This document shows, piece after piece, positions 26,885 to 36,788 of a stretch of 64,000 bases of DNA (its first letter is position 1; the number at the start of each line of letters is the position of its first letter). Location of the stretch: NCBI RefSeq assembly GCF_037023725.1, contig NZ_CP146077.1, positions 3,323,001 through 3,387,000 of the forward strand. Direction: 5' to 3'. The DNA is from Pseudomonas bubulae (GTDB lineage Bacteria > Pseudomonadota > Gammaproteobacteria > Pseudomonadales > Pseudomonadaceae). The notes under the pieces were generated by a model. It did no database searches. It saw nothing but the letters and a program-made list of their open reading frames with translations, and was not told where the DNA came from. Both the position numbers and the translations under genes were made by a program.

Positions 26885-27375
26885 TTTCAGAGAACATCGC
26901 TAAAGCCAAGGGAGGAAGATCAAAGCTTTTGATTGCAATACTAATGGCGACTGTTACAGACGCAGCATCGAGATTAATCCGTGCCAAAACTCGAATGCCC
27001 AGCAACACACTGAGCAAATGATGCGCCCCCAGCTTCACATCAATCTCCAAAGAATCGACAGATTGCATGCGGAAGGTTTGCAGGCTGCCTTCAAAAAAAC
27101 TGCGAATGGCCTCGAATTCTTCTGCGACGGCCTGTTGCAAATCCGTGTCTTCTGCATTTGCCTCGAGGGCAGAATTCACCAGCAGACATCCACGATGAAA
27201 AGGATCGTTCAGTGTGCGACTCAACACCTCTGCAAAGAATCCAGTTATGGCCATTCCAGCTTTTGGAAGAGTTTCAAGGCGCCGAGTTCGATCACGCACA
27301 CTGCACTCTAGATAGTGCACGAGGGCGCGACGTTCAGAATAGCTCTGGATTAAGGCTTCAGACGCGGGGCGGCAC
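26885..27375 (-). pseudogene. TetR-family regulator relic lacking its DNA-binding domain
   Basis: The minus strand reads KAGMAITGFFAEVLSRTLND, RGCLLVNSALEANAEDTDLQ and QQAVAEEFEAIRSFFEGSLQ, the ligand-binding half of TetR proteins (..GCLLVNSALE..). Upstream of about 27320 the frame is broken (SYSERRALVHYLECS is still readable) and no helix-turn-helix remains. Its frame runs on across the start of the GST gene without its own stop. It cannot bind DNA as written. Confidence 0.7.
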
Positions 27376-27629
27376 TATCACGCTATATCGATGATGACGC
27401 CGTCCCCATTGTGCTATTAATAACCAAGGCATTTATCCTTACCTGGATCCAGATCATAAGGTTCTTTAGGTAAACGCCTACCATATCACCCTAGCCCACA
27501 CACCTGCGTAGCTCCAACGCTCGCGAGCCCAAGAACCCCAACTAACTAAAAACCTGATGGGCCGATGTTTATCAAGCAGCACTGCACGGACAGCTTGATT
27601 CGAAACACAACCTTCAGAAGGATTGTTCT
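27376..27629. other. Region upstream of the GGDEF/EAL gene
   Basis: No gene supported. Contains the ribosome site (AGAAGGA) of the following gene and presumably its promoter. Confidence 0.35.
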
Positions 27630-30600
27630 ATGCGCGGAGCACCCTACCGGCAAAACGAGGATCAGACTCTGCTTGCGCTGGAGGCACTTGAGGTGCTCGA
27701 TACGGCTGCTGAAGCGGAGTTTGAAGCAATTGTGCATGCCGCATCGGTTGTGTGCCGCGTACCCATTTCACTTATAAGTTTGATCGACGAGCGCAGGCAG
27801 TGGTTCAAAGCCCGTGTGGGGCTACCCAATGTCATGGAGACAAACCGAGACATTGCCTTCTGCGCGCACACGGTTCTGGGAGACGAACTGTTTGAGGTGC
27901 CCGACACCCTTAGCGACCCACGCTTTATAGACAACCCCTTGGTGACGGGAGACCCAAATATTCGTTTTTACGCGGGAGCGCCTTTGCGACTGAGCTCCGG
28001 CGAGCGGATCGGTACACTATGCGTTATTGATCGCACACCTCGGTGGCTGACTTCAGAGCAGCGCGAAACACTCAAGGCTCTTTCGGTTGCAGTGGTCAAG
28101 AGTCTTGAAGGTCGCGCCGCAGCTCGGCAGCTCAAACAGTCCACCTTGATGAATGCTAGAGCCGCCACGGTACTTGAACATAGTGCCGATGCTGTTATCG
28201 GATTGTCGGTAACAGGCAAAATAGAACGCTGGAACCCAGCGGCCACTCGCCTATTTGGCTACGAAGCAGCGGAAGCGATTGGACAGTCCCTCAGTCTACT
28301 CATCCCAGAAGCAGATCTTGCACAAAAGGCGACCAGGATCCTGCGTAGGGAGCAAACGCGGCATTTCACCTATGAAGCTGTGCGCAAACGTCAGAATGGC
28401 AAGCTTCTAGACGTATCGGTAACCGTTGTGCAAGAGATCGACGTTGACGGCACCCTGTTGGGATCGACTAAGTTTGTGCGCGACATCACAGCACGTAATC
28501 GAATCGCGAGCGACTTGGCCCAAGTGGCAGCAGATTTGCGCTTAGTTACAGATAACTCTCCATCCATGATGGCCTACTGGAATAGGGATTTGACCTGCCG
28601 GTTTGCCAACCGAGCCTACCGTTCCTGGTTCGGCAGAGATCCCTCAGAGCTTATAGGGAAACCTATCTGGGACTTGCTGGGGGCAGAGCTTTTCGAACGC
28701 AACAAACCACATATTGAAGCCGTTCTATCAGGTGTGCCGCAAAATTTCGAGCGTGAGATTCCGGGGCCAAGTGGTATTTCTCGCCACAGCATCGCGAACT
28801 ATATTCCTGACATCGTCGACGGTGACGTTAGGGGGTTTCTCGTTGAGGTCACAGATGTCACGTCGCTGAAAAACTCCCAGTTGGCGCTTCACGAGGCTAC
28901 TGCCTCAATGCGGCAGGCACAGCGTTTGGGTCAGATAGGAAGCTGGGAGTGGGAAATCGCTACAGATACTACAACATGGTCACCCGAACTCTACCGCATC
29001 ATGGGTTTCTCACCGACAGCTAAGCCTCCCGGCACTAAAGAGCTATCTCATCTGTATCAGCCTGAAAGCTACGCCCGGCTGCAAGAAGCTATTACGCATG
29101 CTAAGAAGTCCCAACAGTCTTTCAGAATCGAAGTTGAGATCGTCAGACCCGGTGGTGAAAAGCGCATTTTGGATGCACGAGCAGAGCCTATAATCGATAA
29201 CACTGGGTCGATGGTTGCGCTACGCGGCACAAGTCAGGACATTACTGAGCGAAAGCAATCCGAAGATCTACTACGTCGCTCTGAAAGCTTTCTTGCCCGT
29301 ACCGGCGCACTCGCTGGTGTGGGTGGTTGGGAAGTTGATTTGGTAACGGGAGATGTGAAGTGGTCAGACCAAGTCTGTCACATCCATGGATTGCCATCAG
29401 GTCATCAGCCCACATTAGAAGAAGGCATATCCTATTACTTGCTAGACTCTAGAGCGCGTATCCAGCAGGCAGTCAACATCGCCATAGCCGGAGGGGGCGG
29501 CTTTGACCTTGAGTTACAAATCATGCGCAGTGACGGCGAGCACCGATGGATCAGAACAGTGGGCGCAGTGGAGCTCGTCAATAGTCGCCCCACGAGGTTG
29601 GCTGGCGCAATCCAGGACATCACAGAAAGCCACTATCTAGCGATACAAGTTGCACAGCAGCATGAGCTGATGCGAGTCACCTTGCAATCCATTGGCGACG
29701 CAGTGATCACTACCGACAAAGATGCTTTGGTTACCTGGCTGAATCCTGTCGCCGAGCGTCTGACCGGCTGGACTGCCGTTCAAGCTCGTGGTCGGCTACT
29801 TGAGCAAGTCTTTAACATCATCAAAGAGGATACACGTCTACCTGCAGAGAGCCCGGTCAGTATCTGTTTGCAGCAAGATAAGGTGACAGGACTCAGGTAC
29901 AACACTGTACTGGTATCTCGTAGCGGTGATGAGTTCGGTATTGAGGATTCTGCTTCGCCCATCCGCAACGAGTTGGGAGAGCTGCTGGGGACGGTTCTGG
30001 TCTTCCATGACGTGACCGAGCAGCGCCGGCTTAGTAGTGAGATAAATTATCGAGCCACACATGATGCGCTGACCGGATTGGTGAACCGGCTTGAGTTTGA
30101 AGTTCGGCTGGAGCATGCGCTTTCAGAATGCAAAGACAGCGATAGTGAACACGCCCTGATGTTCATCGACTTAGATAGATTCAAGCTGGTTAACGATGCC
30201 TGTGGACATGCGGCGGGAGACTTACTATTGCAGCGAGTATCGCGTTTACTAAGCGATGCAGTGCGCGGCGGAGACACTGTTGCAAGGATGGGAGGCGATG
30301 AGTTCGCCGTGTTGCTGGAAAATTGCACGATAGAACACGCTCAGAAAATTGCGCAGCAGATGTGCGACCTAATGGTTGACTTTCGCTTCTTGTACGATGG
30401 CAAGAGCTTTCAAGTCGGGACAAGTATAGGACTGGTACCCGTGGATGGACGCTGGGATTCTATCTCGGCCATCATGCAGGTAGCGGATAGCTCCTGCTAT
30501 GCGGCCAAAAGTGCAGGCCGCAACCGCGTCCACGTCTCGTTTAATAGCGACACTGTTCTGGAAGCACATTCTGGCGATATGCAATGGGTGACACGCATAG

Positions 30601-31343
30601 AGCAGGCGCTTGCTGAAAACCAGCTCGTTCTCTACGCGCAGCGAATTTTTCCCTTGGGTAGTGAGTCGCGGTTGCTACTTGCAGAAGTGCTCATTCGTAT
30701 GCGTGAAAACGACGGCAGTATTATGACGCCCTGCTCTCTCTTGGCGGCTGCCGAGCGCTTTAACCTGGCTAGCAATATCGACAAATGGGTGCTCAGGCGC
30801 ACCATTACACTGCTAAAGGCACTCCCGACACTGGATAATATAGAAATGCTCTCCTTGAGCTTTTCAGATCAATCAGTGAGTGACCGAGCTTTACATTACG
30901 AGGTCTTTCAGATCCTCGAGGAAGCAGGCGAGGCAATATGCAAGCTGCTCTGCATCCAATTTAAAGAAACAACCGTCATCAATCACTTGGCCGATGTCAA
31001 ACACTTCATAGGGCATGCAGGCAAATTGGGTATCCGTATCGCACTAGACAATTTCGGAGCTGGCGCTACTTCATTCGGCCACCTCAAGTTACTGCGCATC
31101 GACGAGTTAAAGGTCGATGGTCAGTTCATGCGCGACCTACTCACCGATCCGCTTAACGACGCTGCGATGCGTTTTTTTGTGACCGTGGCCAAAGCGACGA
31201 AAGCCAAGACAGTAGCGAAATTTGTAGACAGTGCCGAGGTGCTAGCGCTAATCCGCGAAATGGGTATCGACTATGCGCAGGGTGATTATCCTCACCAGCC
31301 GGAGCCTATTGAGGCACTCTTTAACGACATGACTCACCGTTAG
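27630..31343 (+). CDS. GAF-PAS(5)-GGDEF-EAL cyclic-di-GMP signalling protein
   Basis: A 1237-residue cytoplasmic protein without membrane helices. About 20-165 is a GAF domain (CAHTVLGDELFEVPD), then about five PAS/PAC units to residue 795. The GGDEF domain (800-965) has an intact VARMGGDEFAVLLEN with an RxxD inhibitory site (RGGD) five residues before it, so cyclase activity is plausible. The EAL-like domain (985-1230) is degraded: AEVLIR is kept, but the usual VNLS, ITE and DDFG motifs read LSLS, IQF and DNFG. It probably makes c-di-GMP or binds it, rather than degrading it. AAGGA lies seven bases before the ATG. Confidence 0.92.
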   Translation: MRGAPYRQNEDQTLLALEALEVLDTAAEAEFEAIVHAASVVCRVPISLISLIDERRQWFKARVGLPNVMETNRDIAFCAHTVLGDELFEVPDTLSDPRFIDNPLVTGDPNIRFYAGAPLRLSSGERIGTLCVIDRTPRWLTSEQRETLKALSVAVVKSLEGRAAARQLKQSTLMNARAATVLEHSADAVIGLSVTGKIERWNPAATRLFGYEAAEAIGQSLSLLIPEADLAQKATRILRREQTRHFTYEAVRKRQNGKLLDVSVTVVQEIDVDGTLLGSTKFVRDITARNRIASDLAQVAADLRLVTDNSPSMMAYWNRDLTCRFANRAYRSWFGRDPSELIGKPIWDLLGAELFERNKPHIEAVLSGVPQNFEREIPGPSGISRHSIANYIPDIVDGDVRGFLVEVTDVTSLKNSQLALHEATASMRQAQRLGQIGSWEWEIATDTTTWSPELYRIMGFSPTAKPPGTKELSHLYQPESYARLQEAITHAKKSQQSFRIEVEIVRPGGEKRILDARAEPIIDNTGSMVALRGTSQDITERKQSEDLLRRSESFLARTGALAGVGGWEVDLVTGDVKWSDQVCHIHGLPSGHQPTLEEGISYYLLDSRARIQQAVNIAIAGGGGFDLELQIMRSDGEHRWIRTVGAVELVNSRPTRLAGAIQDITESHYLAIQVAQQHELMRVTLQSIGDAVITTDKDALVTWLNPVAERLTGWTAVQARGRLLEQVFNIIKEDTRLPAESPVSICLQQDKVTGLRYNTVLVSRSGDEFGIEDSASPIRNELGELLGTVLVFHDVTEQRRLSSEINYRATHDALTGLVNRLEFEVRLEHALSECKDSDSEHALMFIDLDRFKLVNDACGHAAGDLLLQRVSRLLSDAVRGGDTVARMGGDEFAVLLENCTIEHAQKIAQQMCDLMVDFRFLYDGKSFQVGTSIGLVPVDGRWDSISAIMQVADSSCYAAKSAGRNRVHVSFNSDTVLEAHSGDMQWVTRIEQALAENQLVLYAQRIFPLGSESRLLLAEVLIRMRENDGSIMTPCSLLAAAERFNLASNIDKWVLRRTITLLKALPTLDNIEMLSLSFSDQSVSDRALHYEVFQILEEAGEAICKLLCIQFKETTVINHLADVKHFIGHAGKLGIRIALDNFGAGATSFGHLKLLRIDELKVDGQFMRDLLTDPLNDAAMRFFVTVAKATKAKTVAKFVDSAEVLALIREMGIDYAQGDYPHQPEPIEALFNDMTHR

Positions 31344-31620
31344 TTCTTCAGCATAAAGCGCGAGTAACGCCAATTTCATTAACTATTACGGTACAGAAGC
31401 ACATCGGCATAGCCGAATACGCGTCTCGGGAACCCGGGGCGATTCAATAGATAGTGAAGTAGGACGCTTCAGACCTTGGCAGATGGTGCGGATGAGATAA
31501 AGATTCGGTCGTCTTGGATTACCAGACCCGTACTCCGCGCCTTAGCTTCGGTCATCAGCACCCATTATCAGACTGAGGAGCTTTTTAGCAGGTCAACTCC
31601 CAGCGCTAACGTTCGTTCAT
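31344..31620. other. Gene-free stretch with repeated 14-mer
   Basis: Contains AACCCGGGGCGATT at 31431-31444, identical to 2781-2794. No gene supported. Confidence 0.4.
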
Positions 31621-32577
31621 CTACTGCCCTTGTGCTGATGAGGTTGGCAGATTTGCACGTGCCCACTCCTCAGCGGTCGTGACTTGAATCGACTGCAGCG
31701 CGTTGAAAGTGCCTGCTTTAGGCCAGGCCACACCTCTGCCCTGAGCGAACACAGCACGGTACTTTTTGATGTGATGCGTTGGGTCTTTCTCCAATTTTTG
31801 GAGCAAGTACGGAACAGTCCACACGTTACGTTTGAACGGGCGGCCCAGTACACGTTCGAGGAGGCTCGCAACCTCTCCGTACGTTACTGTGTCTCCCGAG
31901 AGATACACAATCTGATCGCGGATGCGAGGTTCGAAGAAAACAATTTCCGCTGTCAACGCACCAATGTCGTCTGGAGTCGTGAGCGTCACGCTGGTCTCAA
32001 GACTGCCTAGCGCGTTCACGGTATCGTTTTCGAAGTCAACCACCTCGAATACTGGCTCGAACAGAAAGCTGGTGAACATACCCGTCGAGATGATTACCCA
32101 TTCAGTTTTATCCTGGGCACGAAGCAATTCGCGAACATCAAGCTGAGCATCGAAAAGATCCTGAGGACTGCCCCTACCGATTACCTCGAAGTCGACACCA
32201 AACTGCCAAGGGAAGTAGCGCTTCACACCAGATTTGAGAGCAGCGGTAGCCAGCTTCATTGGGGTTTCACGGCCTGCAACCATGCCTGCACAGCCTATTA
32301 GGGTATCGAAACGTGCGAATACTTCAGCCAACTGATCGATTGAGTCATTCACGAGGTCTGCGGCTACCATCTGGATGCCGAGTCCCAGAAGCTCATCGAT
32401 TTCGACCTTTTTCTCGTGTACTTGAGTGTTGATGGTCGAATCCCTGAGCAGAACACTGATTGTGGAACCGGGCGTGCGCTTTGCTACTCGCGCAAGATTG
32501 CGCAGAACCGGCAGCCCAAGCTCACCGGCGCCTAGAACGAGAATAGATTGGGGGGGAAACTGGGTCACTTCGGTCAT
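31621..32577 (-). CDS. NmrA-like / aromatic alcohol reductase family NAD(P)-binding protein
   Basis: A protein of 318 residues with an atypical short-chain dehydrogenase fold. ILVLGAGELGLPVLRNLA is the dinucleotide-binding loop; KRYFPWQFGVDFEVIG and TEWVIISTGMFTSFLFEP are typical of the isoflavone-reductase/NmrA group. The reaction cannot be read from sequence. AGGAG lies six bases before the chosen ATG; the 63 extra codons upstream are not coding. It is divergent from an HxlR regulator across 78 bases, a common regulator-target layout. A fragment of a second copy is at 43556-43626. Confidence 0.83.
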   Translation of the reverse strand: MTEVTQFPPQSILVLGAGELGLPVLRNLARVAKRTPGSTISVLLRDSTINTQVHEKKVEIDELLGLGIQMVAADLVNDSIDQLAEVFARFDTLIGCAGMVAGRETPMKLATAALKSGVKRYFPWQFGVDFEVIGRGSPQDLFDAQLDVRELLRAQDKTEWVIISTGMFTSFLFEPVFEVVDFENDTVNALGSLETSVTLTTPDDIGALTAEIVFFEPRIRDQIVYLSGDTVTYGEVASLLERVLGRPFKRNVWTVPYLLQKLEKDPTHHIKKYRAVFAQGRGVAWPKAGTFNALQSIQVTTAEEWARANLPTSSAQGQ

Positions 32578-32655
32578 GATTTCTCCTGAGACCTGTTGCC
32601 TGTAAGATGAACAAATGCTTGCACGATTAGGCGACATTCGTAAGAAGGCACACCT

Positions 32656-33132
32656 GTGATACCAGAGAAAGAAATGACCGATCAGGAGGCTCTCAGCCAG
32701 GCAGAAACAATTTGCCGAACGCTTAGAGAAGACGATGATGGCGTCAGACGAGAAGTGCTTGCTCACGCAGGCAGCCGTTGGTCGTTAGGTATTCTGCATG
32801 CCCTAGGGGTGTACGGCACGATGCGCCATGCCGAAATAAAAAGGCAGATGACTGGGGTGACTCAGCGGATGTTAACCAAAACGCTACGCTCCATGGAGCG
32901 GGATGGCCTAGTGGTTCGGCGGGAGTTCGGTGAGATTCCGCCACGTGTCGAGTATGGGCTGACGCCGCTGGGTATGGGGCTATTGATGCGCATGTCCCCT
33001 ATCTGGACTTGGGTTGTCGAGAACGTTGAGGATTTCCGCAAGGCGCGGCGTATTTTCGACAGTCAGGATGACAAAAAACCTGCATGGCAAATACCTACAT
33101 CGACACCGTTAGACTCAGAAGCGTCTGACTGA
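32656..33132 (+). CDS. HxlR family winged-helix transcriptional regulator
   Basis: A protein of 158 residues. The HxlR core is SRWSLGILHALGVYGTMRHA, GVTQRMLTKTLRSMERDGLV and VEYGLTPLGMGLL. HxlR proteins are often redox- or aldehyde-responsive regulators of a divergent reductase, which fits the NmrA-type gene sharing its promoter region. The start is GTG at 32656, seven bases after AAGG; a downstream ATG (32674) has a weaker site. Confidence 0.9.
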   Translation: MIPEKEMTDQEALSQAETICRTLREDDDGVRREVLAHAGSRWSLGILHALGVYGTMRHAEIKRQMTGVTQRMLTKTLRSMERDGLVVRREFGEIPPRVEYGLTPLGMGLLMRMSPIWTWVVENVEDFRKARRIFDSQDDKKPAWQIPTSTPLDSEASD

Positions 33133-33156
33133 TGACTGAATGTAGCTCACAGCGTA

Positions 33157-33946
33157 TTAGGAACCCTGTGCCCATTGATTCGGTAGTAATTGGTCAATCG
33201 CACTGGCCCTCTGTTTCGGCAACCGCGTAAGTACATCCTTGAGATACGCGAACGGATCATGCCCGTTCATGCGTGCCGATTGAATCAAGCTCATAATTGC
33301 CGCCGCTCGTTTACCGCTACGCAGTGATCCGGCGAAGAGCCAATTCGAACGGCCAAGGGCCCAAGGCCGGATCGTATTTCCGACCCGGTTGTTGTCGATG
33401 GGCACAGCACCATTATCGAGGCAGCGCGTCAGCGCTACCCAGCGTTTCAGGCTCTAATCCAGAGCCGTGGCCGAGGCCTCGGTCACAAGTTCGCGCTGAG
33501 CCAGCATCCACTCATACAACTTCTCCGCGATGGACATCGCCATTTCTTGGCGTAATCGCCAGCGATCTTTATCGTTCATCTATTTGGCCTTCCGTTCAAC
33601 CTCGTATAGGCCTCAGATTGAGTGCAACGACTGTTCGGCTAGTTGGCTTTTGTTCGCCACCTGCAGGTCGAAGAACTTGCGGCGAGCATGGGCCATGCAG
33701 CCGATTTTGGTGATGCCACCTTCGAAGCCGGCCTTGTAGCCTTCGAAGTCATCGCAGACCAGCTTGCCGTTCCAGGTGACCAGGAAGTTGCGTGCATGCA
33801 CTAACTGCGTTTTAAAGGGTTTGGAATAAGAGCTACGTTGGCGCATGGTAATCCTCGCAATAAGGGTGATCGCGTCCGCTAAAAATTAGGCGGACACCTT
33901 CGTCCTTAATTCTGGAATTCTGAAGGTATGTTCACCGGGCGCTTAC
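33157..33946 (-). mobile_element. Internally deleted IS66-family element
   Basis: The right end carries the IS66 terminus (GCTTAC at 33941-33946), then leftward the tnpA start MRQRSSYSKPFKTQLV at 33846. This jumps directly into the middle of the tnpC transposase (ARNFLVTWNGKLVCDDFEGY, ITKIGCMAHARRKFFDLQVA). After further breaks the C-terminal part (VPIDNNRVGNTIRPWALGRS, AAIMSLIQSARMNGHDPFAY, ASAIDQLLPNQW) follows. tnpB and the transposase N-terminus are gone, so it is inactive. The left terminal repeat is not visible. Confidence 0.82.
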
Positions 33947-34072
33947 GAATGGACGGGCGATCCGCTTACTAAACTGGGCGTGAGAGTCCATCGCGCGGCA
34001 ACAACATAGTGCCCATTGTCAGTCCGCTTCTTTCAGCATACCCTGCATAAAACTTATACAAGATCATTACAT

Positions 34073-34537
34073 ATGTACAAGAAAGTGAATTGGCCGCTGA
34101 CGCTGTATTTTGACGGTGAATGCCCTCTGTGTGCGCGCGAGATCAAGTTCTTGCAAGGGCGCGCCGCAAAGGATCGACTGTTTTTTGTGGACATCAGCAG
34201 CGGTGCATTCGATGCCAAGGCTCTCGGATTCACGTTCGAGCACATGCAGTCCTCGCTGCACGCCTGTTTCGCTGATGGGCTATGGGTAACCGGCCTGGAT
34301 GCCACCCTGTGGAGCTGGCGAGCCGCCGGCTTGGGTTTTTGGGCAACGCCACTAACGTGGAGTGTATTCCGCCCGCTGCTTGAATTCGGTTATCGCCTTT
34401 TCTGCCGCTTACGTCCCCATTTGGCTTGGTTACCTCATCCAGATAGTGGCCGCCGCTGTGTCGATAAGCGTTGCGCGGTGCCGACGTCCAAACTCGCGTC
34501 AGACGAGCAGTCCACTTTGAAAACAAAGCAGACCTAG
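34073..34537 (+). CDS. DUF393 (DCC family) thiol-disulfide oxidoreductase-like protein
   Basis: A protein of 154 residues. The N-terminal LTLYFDGECPLCAREIKFL carries the D-G-x-C-x2-C motif of the DCC/DUF393 family, a thioredoxin-like group with unproven redox function. GLWVTGLDATLWSWR and the C-terminal PHPDSGRRCVDKRC fit family members near folE and photolyase genes in Pseudomonas. The ATG at 34073 has a weak ribosome site; GTG at 34085 is an alternative. Upstream and start-codon sequence is shared with a decayed paralogue at 41.9 kb. Confidence 0.8.
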   Translation: MYKKVNWPLTLYFDGECPLCAREIKFLQGRAAKDRLFFVDISSGAFDAKALGFTFEHMQSSLHACFADGLWVTGLDATLWSWRAAGLGFWATPLTWSVFRPLLEFGYRLFCRLRPHLAWLPHPDSGRRCVDKRCAVPTSKLASDEQSTLKTKQT

Positions 34538-34690
34538 AAAGATCCACTTTGTAATGCGCCGACGAAGAGCATGGGTCATAGCTGATCTGACGACCCTGTG
34601 TTATCTGCGTCAGATCGTGCGCAGCAGATAGTCTCCTATTGCCAAGGATTGGCTGACACATAAAGCGCAGCAAGGCTGCGAGGAATCAAC
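34538..34690. other. Region between DUF393 gene and folE
   Basis: Contains an imperfect palindrome (GATCTGACG with CGTCAGATC) about 80-110 bases before the folE start, a possible regulator site. Otherwise nothing seen. Confidence 0.3.
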
Positions 34691-35251
34691 ATGACCACAT
34701 CATTAGCCGAGCATTACAGTGAAATTCTTGTCGGCGTAGGCGAGAACCCTGAGCGTGAGGGACTGCTGGACACCCCTAAGCGCGCAGCCAAGGCGATGCA
34801 GTATCTGTGCAATGGCTACACAATGAGTCTTGAGGAATTGATCAATGGCGCATTGTTCGAATCGCAAAACGATGAAATGGTCATAGTGCGAGACATCGAG
34901 CTGTATTCATTGTGTGAGCATCACATGCTGCCCTTCATCGGCAAGGCTCATGTAGCGTACATCCCTACCGGAAGGGTACTGGGCCTGTCAAAGGTGGCCC
35001 GAGTGGTGGATATGTTCGCCCGTCGCCTACAGATCCAGGAAAACCTGACCAAACAAATTGCCGACGCCATTCAGCACATCACCGATGCCGCCGGCGTGGC
35101 GGTGGTCATTGAAGCGAAGCACATGTGCATGATGATGCGGGGCGTGGGGAAACAAAATTCGGTGATGACCTCATCCGTGATGCTGGGCGCCTTTCGCGAG
35201 TCCTCCTCTACGCGTCACGAGTTCCTGCAACTGATAGGGCGACAGGGTTAA
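34691..35251 (+). CDS. folE: GTP cyclohydrolase I, FolE type IA
   Basis: A protein of 186 residues making 7,8-dihydroneopterin triphosphate, first step to folates and pterins. The zinc site is [18 protein letters not shown] plus the second Cys in [16 protein letters not shown]. Length and motifs are standard. It heads a short operon with an SDR and a DUF6482-like frame. Such accessory folE copies in Pseudomonas are light-inducible and sit with photolyase/cryptochrome genes (pterin antenna), which fits the neighbourhood. Confidence 0.95.
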   Translation: MTTSLAEHYSEILVGVGENPEREGLLDTPKRAAKAMQYLCNGYTMSLEELINGALFESQNDEMVIVRDIELYSLCEHHMLPFIGKAHVAYIPTGRVLGLSKVARVVDMFARRLQIQENLTKQIADAIQHITDAAGVAVVIEAKHMCMMMRGVGKQNSVMTSSVMLGAFRESSSTRHEFLQLIGRQG

Positions 35252-35287
35252 CACCAACAAATCGCATCAGACTGCAGGAGAGCCTAG

Positions 35288-35998
35288 ATGAACAGTCCCT
35301 TGACGATGAACTCCCTTAGTGAGGGCTATCGTGCCCTCGTAATAGGCGCCAGTGGGGCGCTCGGCTCAGCGTTTTGTGAGTTGCTCAATCAGGATCCACG
35401 GTGTGCGTATGTTCGTGAGTTAGGGCGCAACAGTGTTCCCTGCCTCGACCTGGAGGATGCCGACAGTATCGCCAAAGCGGCAGCCGAATTGACTGAAGAA
35501 GCACCGTATCAGTTGATCGTGCATGCCGCAGGTCTGCTTCATCGCGACGAAATAAAGCCTGAAAAAAGTTACTACGCGATTGAAGCAGACGCGTTGCAGT
35601 CGGTATTTCAAATCAACACGTTTGGGCCTGCTCTGGTTTTGCGTCACTTCTTGCCGTTGCTGGACGCTCATGGCGCAATGGCGATGCTCTCTGCCAAGGT
35701 GGGTAGCATCGGCGATAACCGCCTAGGCGGCTGGTACGCCTATCGTGCCTCCAAGGCAGCACTGAACATGCTGATTAAAACGGCGGCCATCGAACTGGCA
35801 CGAACGCGGCCTCAGATCCGCTTGTTGAGTCTTCATCCCGGCACCGTCATCTCGGGCCTGTCACACCCATTTCGTGGTGCCTCAGCAGCCAGGCCGGCGA
35901 GCATTGCTGCCCATGAGTTGTTATCTCTGATTGACCGCTTAGAGCCTGCTGACAGCGGCAATTTGTTTGCCTATAACGGAGAACGCCTTCCTTGGTAG
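35288..35998 (+). CDS. Short-chain dehydrogenase/reductase (SDR)
   Basis: A protein of 236 residues. The coenzyme loop is VIGASGALGSAF, the NxAG-like motif is VHAAGLLH, and the active site is YAYRASKAAL with Y-x3-K and an upstream Ser (SAKVGSIGDNR). The C-terminal LSLHPGTVISGLSHPF is typical of the CsgA-like SDRs next to folE/photolyase clusters. GGAG precedes the ATG. It follows folE by 36 bases and is co-transcribed. A pterin substrate is possible but not shown. Confidence 0.9.
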   Translation: MNSPLTMNSLSEGYRALVIGASGALGSAFCELLNQDPRCAYVRELGRNSVPCLDLEDADSIAKAAAELTEEAPYQLIVHAAGLLHRDEIKPEKSYYAIEADALQSVFQINTFGPALVLRHFLPLLDAHGAMAMLSAKVGSIGDNRLGGWYAYRASKAALNMLIKTAAIELARTRPQIRLLSLHPGTVISGLSHPFRGASAARPASIAAHELLSLIDRLEPADSGNLFAYNGERLPW

Positions 35999-36012
35999 GC
36001 AGGGAGTGAACC

Positions 36013-36225
36013 TTGAATCTCCAGGCGCTGACCGAAAGGGCCACGAATGGGGAAGTACGCGAATTGGAGCAGTTGTCGCTGGAGGGCGATTTTTATCTGG
36101 CACGAGTCAGGATCGATAAGGGCCAGTTCACTTTGCTGGACGAATTAAAAGAGGCCTATTCACCTTCGCGCCATCGGTCATGGCATCTCAGATGCCCGGT
36201 GCCAGAGGTAAGGTTTAGTACATGA
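36013..36225 (+). CDS. DUF6482-like small protein, C-terminus altered
   Basis: A frame of 70 codons beginning MNLQALTERATNGEVRELEQ and LSLEGDFYLARVRI, which resembles the start of DUF6482 proteins. The expected C-terminal LRS-containing helix appears in another frame (PIHLRAIGHGISDA), so a frameshift near codon 48 has replaced the end. The TTG start follows AGGGAG by six bases, 14 bases after the SDR stop. Probably a decaying third gene of the folE operon. Confidence 0.5.
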   Translation: MNLQALTERATNGEVRELEQLSLEGDFYLARVRIDKGQFTLLDELKEAYSPSRHRSWHLRCPVPEVRFST

Positions 36226-36250
36226 AAGCTCCTGATGTTTACGGTTAAAC

Positions 36251-36487
36251 CTAGCGTACGTCGAGGTTCTTTTTGAATCCCCGAAGGTTCATTATGAAAA
36301 GGCAAACTTGCAGCACGATAAGAGCATAGGCTTCTACGTATACCCCCCAAGTCACCCACAATATGTTGCTCAGGCTAAAGCATACAAATCCTGTCATCCG
36401 TCTTGCTGGTCGTTGAGACCCGATAAGCCAGGCGGCAAGCACCGTCACAAACATCGCAGGCCATTGAACCCAATCTAGATAAGCCAA
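36251..36487 (-). CDS. Small three-helix membrane protein, unknown function
   Basis: A protein of 78 residues that is almost entirely membrane helix (PAMFVTVLAAWLIGS, GFVCFSLSNILWVTWGVYVE, YALIVLQVCLFIMNLRG). The pattern WVQWPAM...SNILWV.WG..... ALI.LQ is one I associate with small Pseudomonas inner-membrane proteins without assigned function. The only start is TTG at 36487. It is convergent with the folE operon. Confidence 0.65.
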   Translation of the reverse strand: MAYLDWVQWPAMFVTVLAAWLIGSQRPARRMTGFVCFSLSNILWVTWGVYVEAYALIVLQVCLFIMNLRGFKKNLDVR

Positions 36488-36788
36488 GCCTTTAACCCCG
36501 TTCCAAATGGCGATTTACTATTTACGCAGCGTCGATATGGCAGGCTCGTCTGGGCTTCTAAACCCACACCTCTGTTTTTTGCCTTAGCTTCACTCTTCTT
36601 ATGATTATTTTTCTTCAGGCATCATTAGACAATGAGAGTAAGCACCTGACGATTACACCCTATGCGACATCAAGCCATCGATTGGCCAATTAAGATACTG
36701 CACAATACTGCGTGGGATTCCAGTGACGCCTTAGGAACAGGAGCGAAACAAACACATAACCGCGATCAGGGGGCATGCCAACCACTTC
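36488..36788. other. Gene-free stretch
   Basis: About 300 AT-rich bases with no supported gene; may hold promoters for both flanking genes. Confidence 0.3.

Noticed and set aside
26649..27320. 223-codon frame as a full TetR gene
   Set aside because: It lacks the helix-turn-helix and runs through the GST start in another frame, so it is a relic with read-through.
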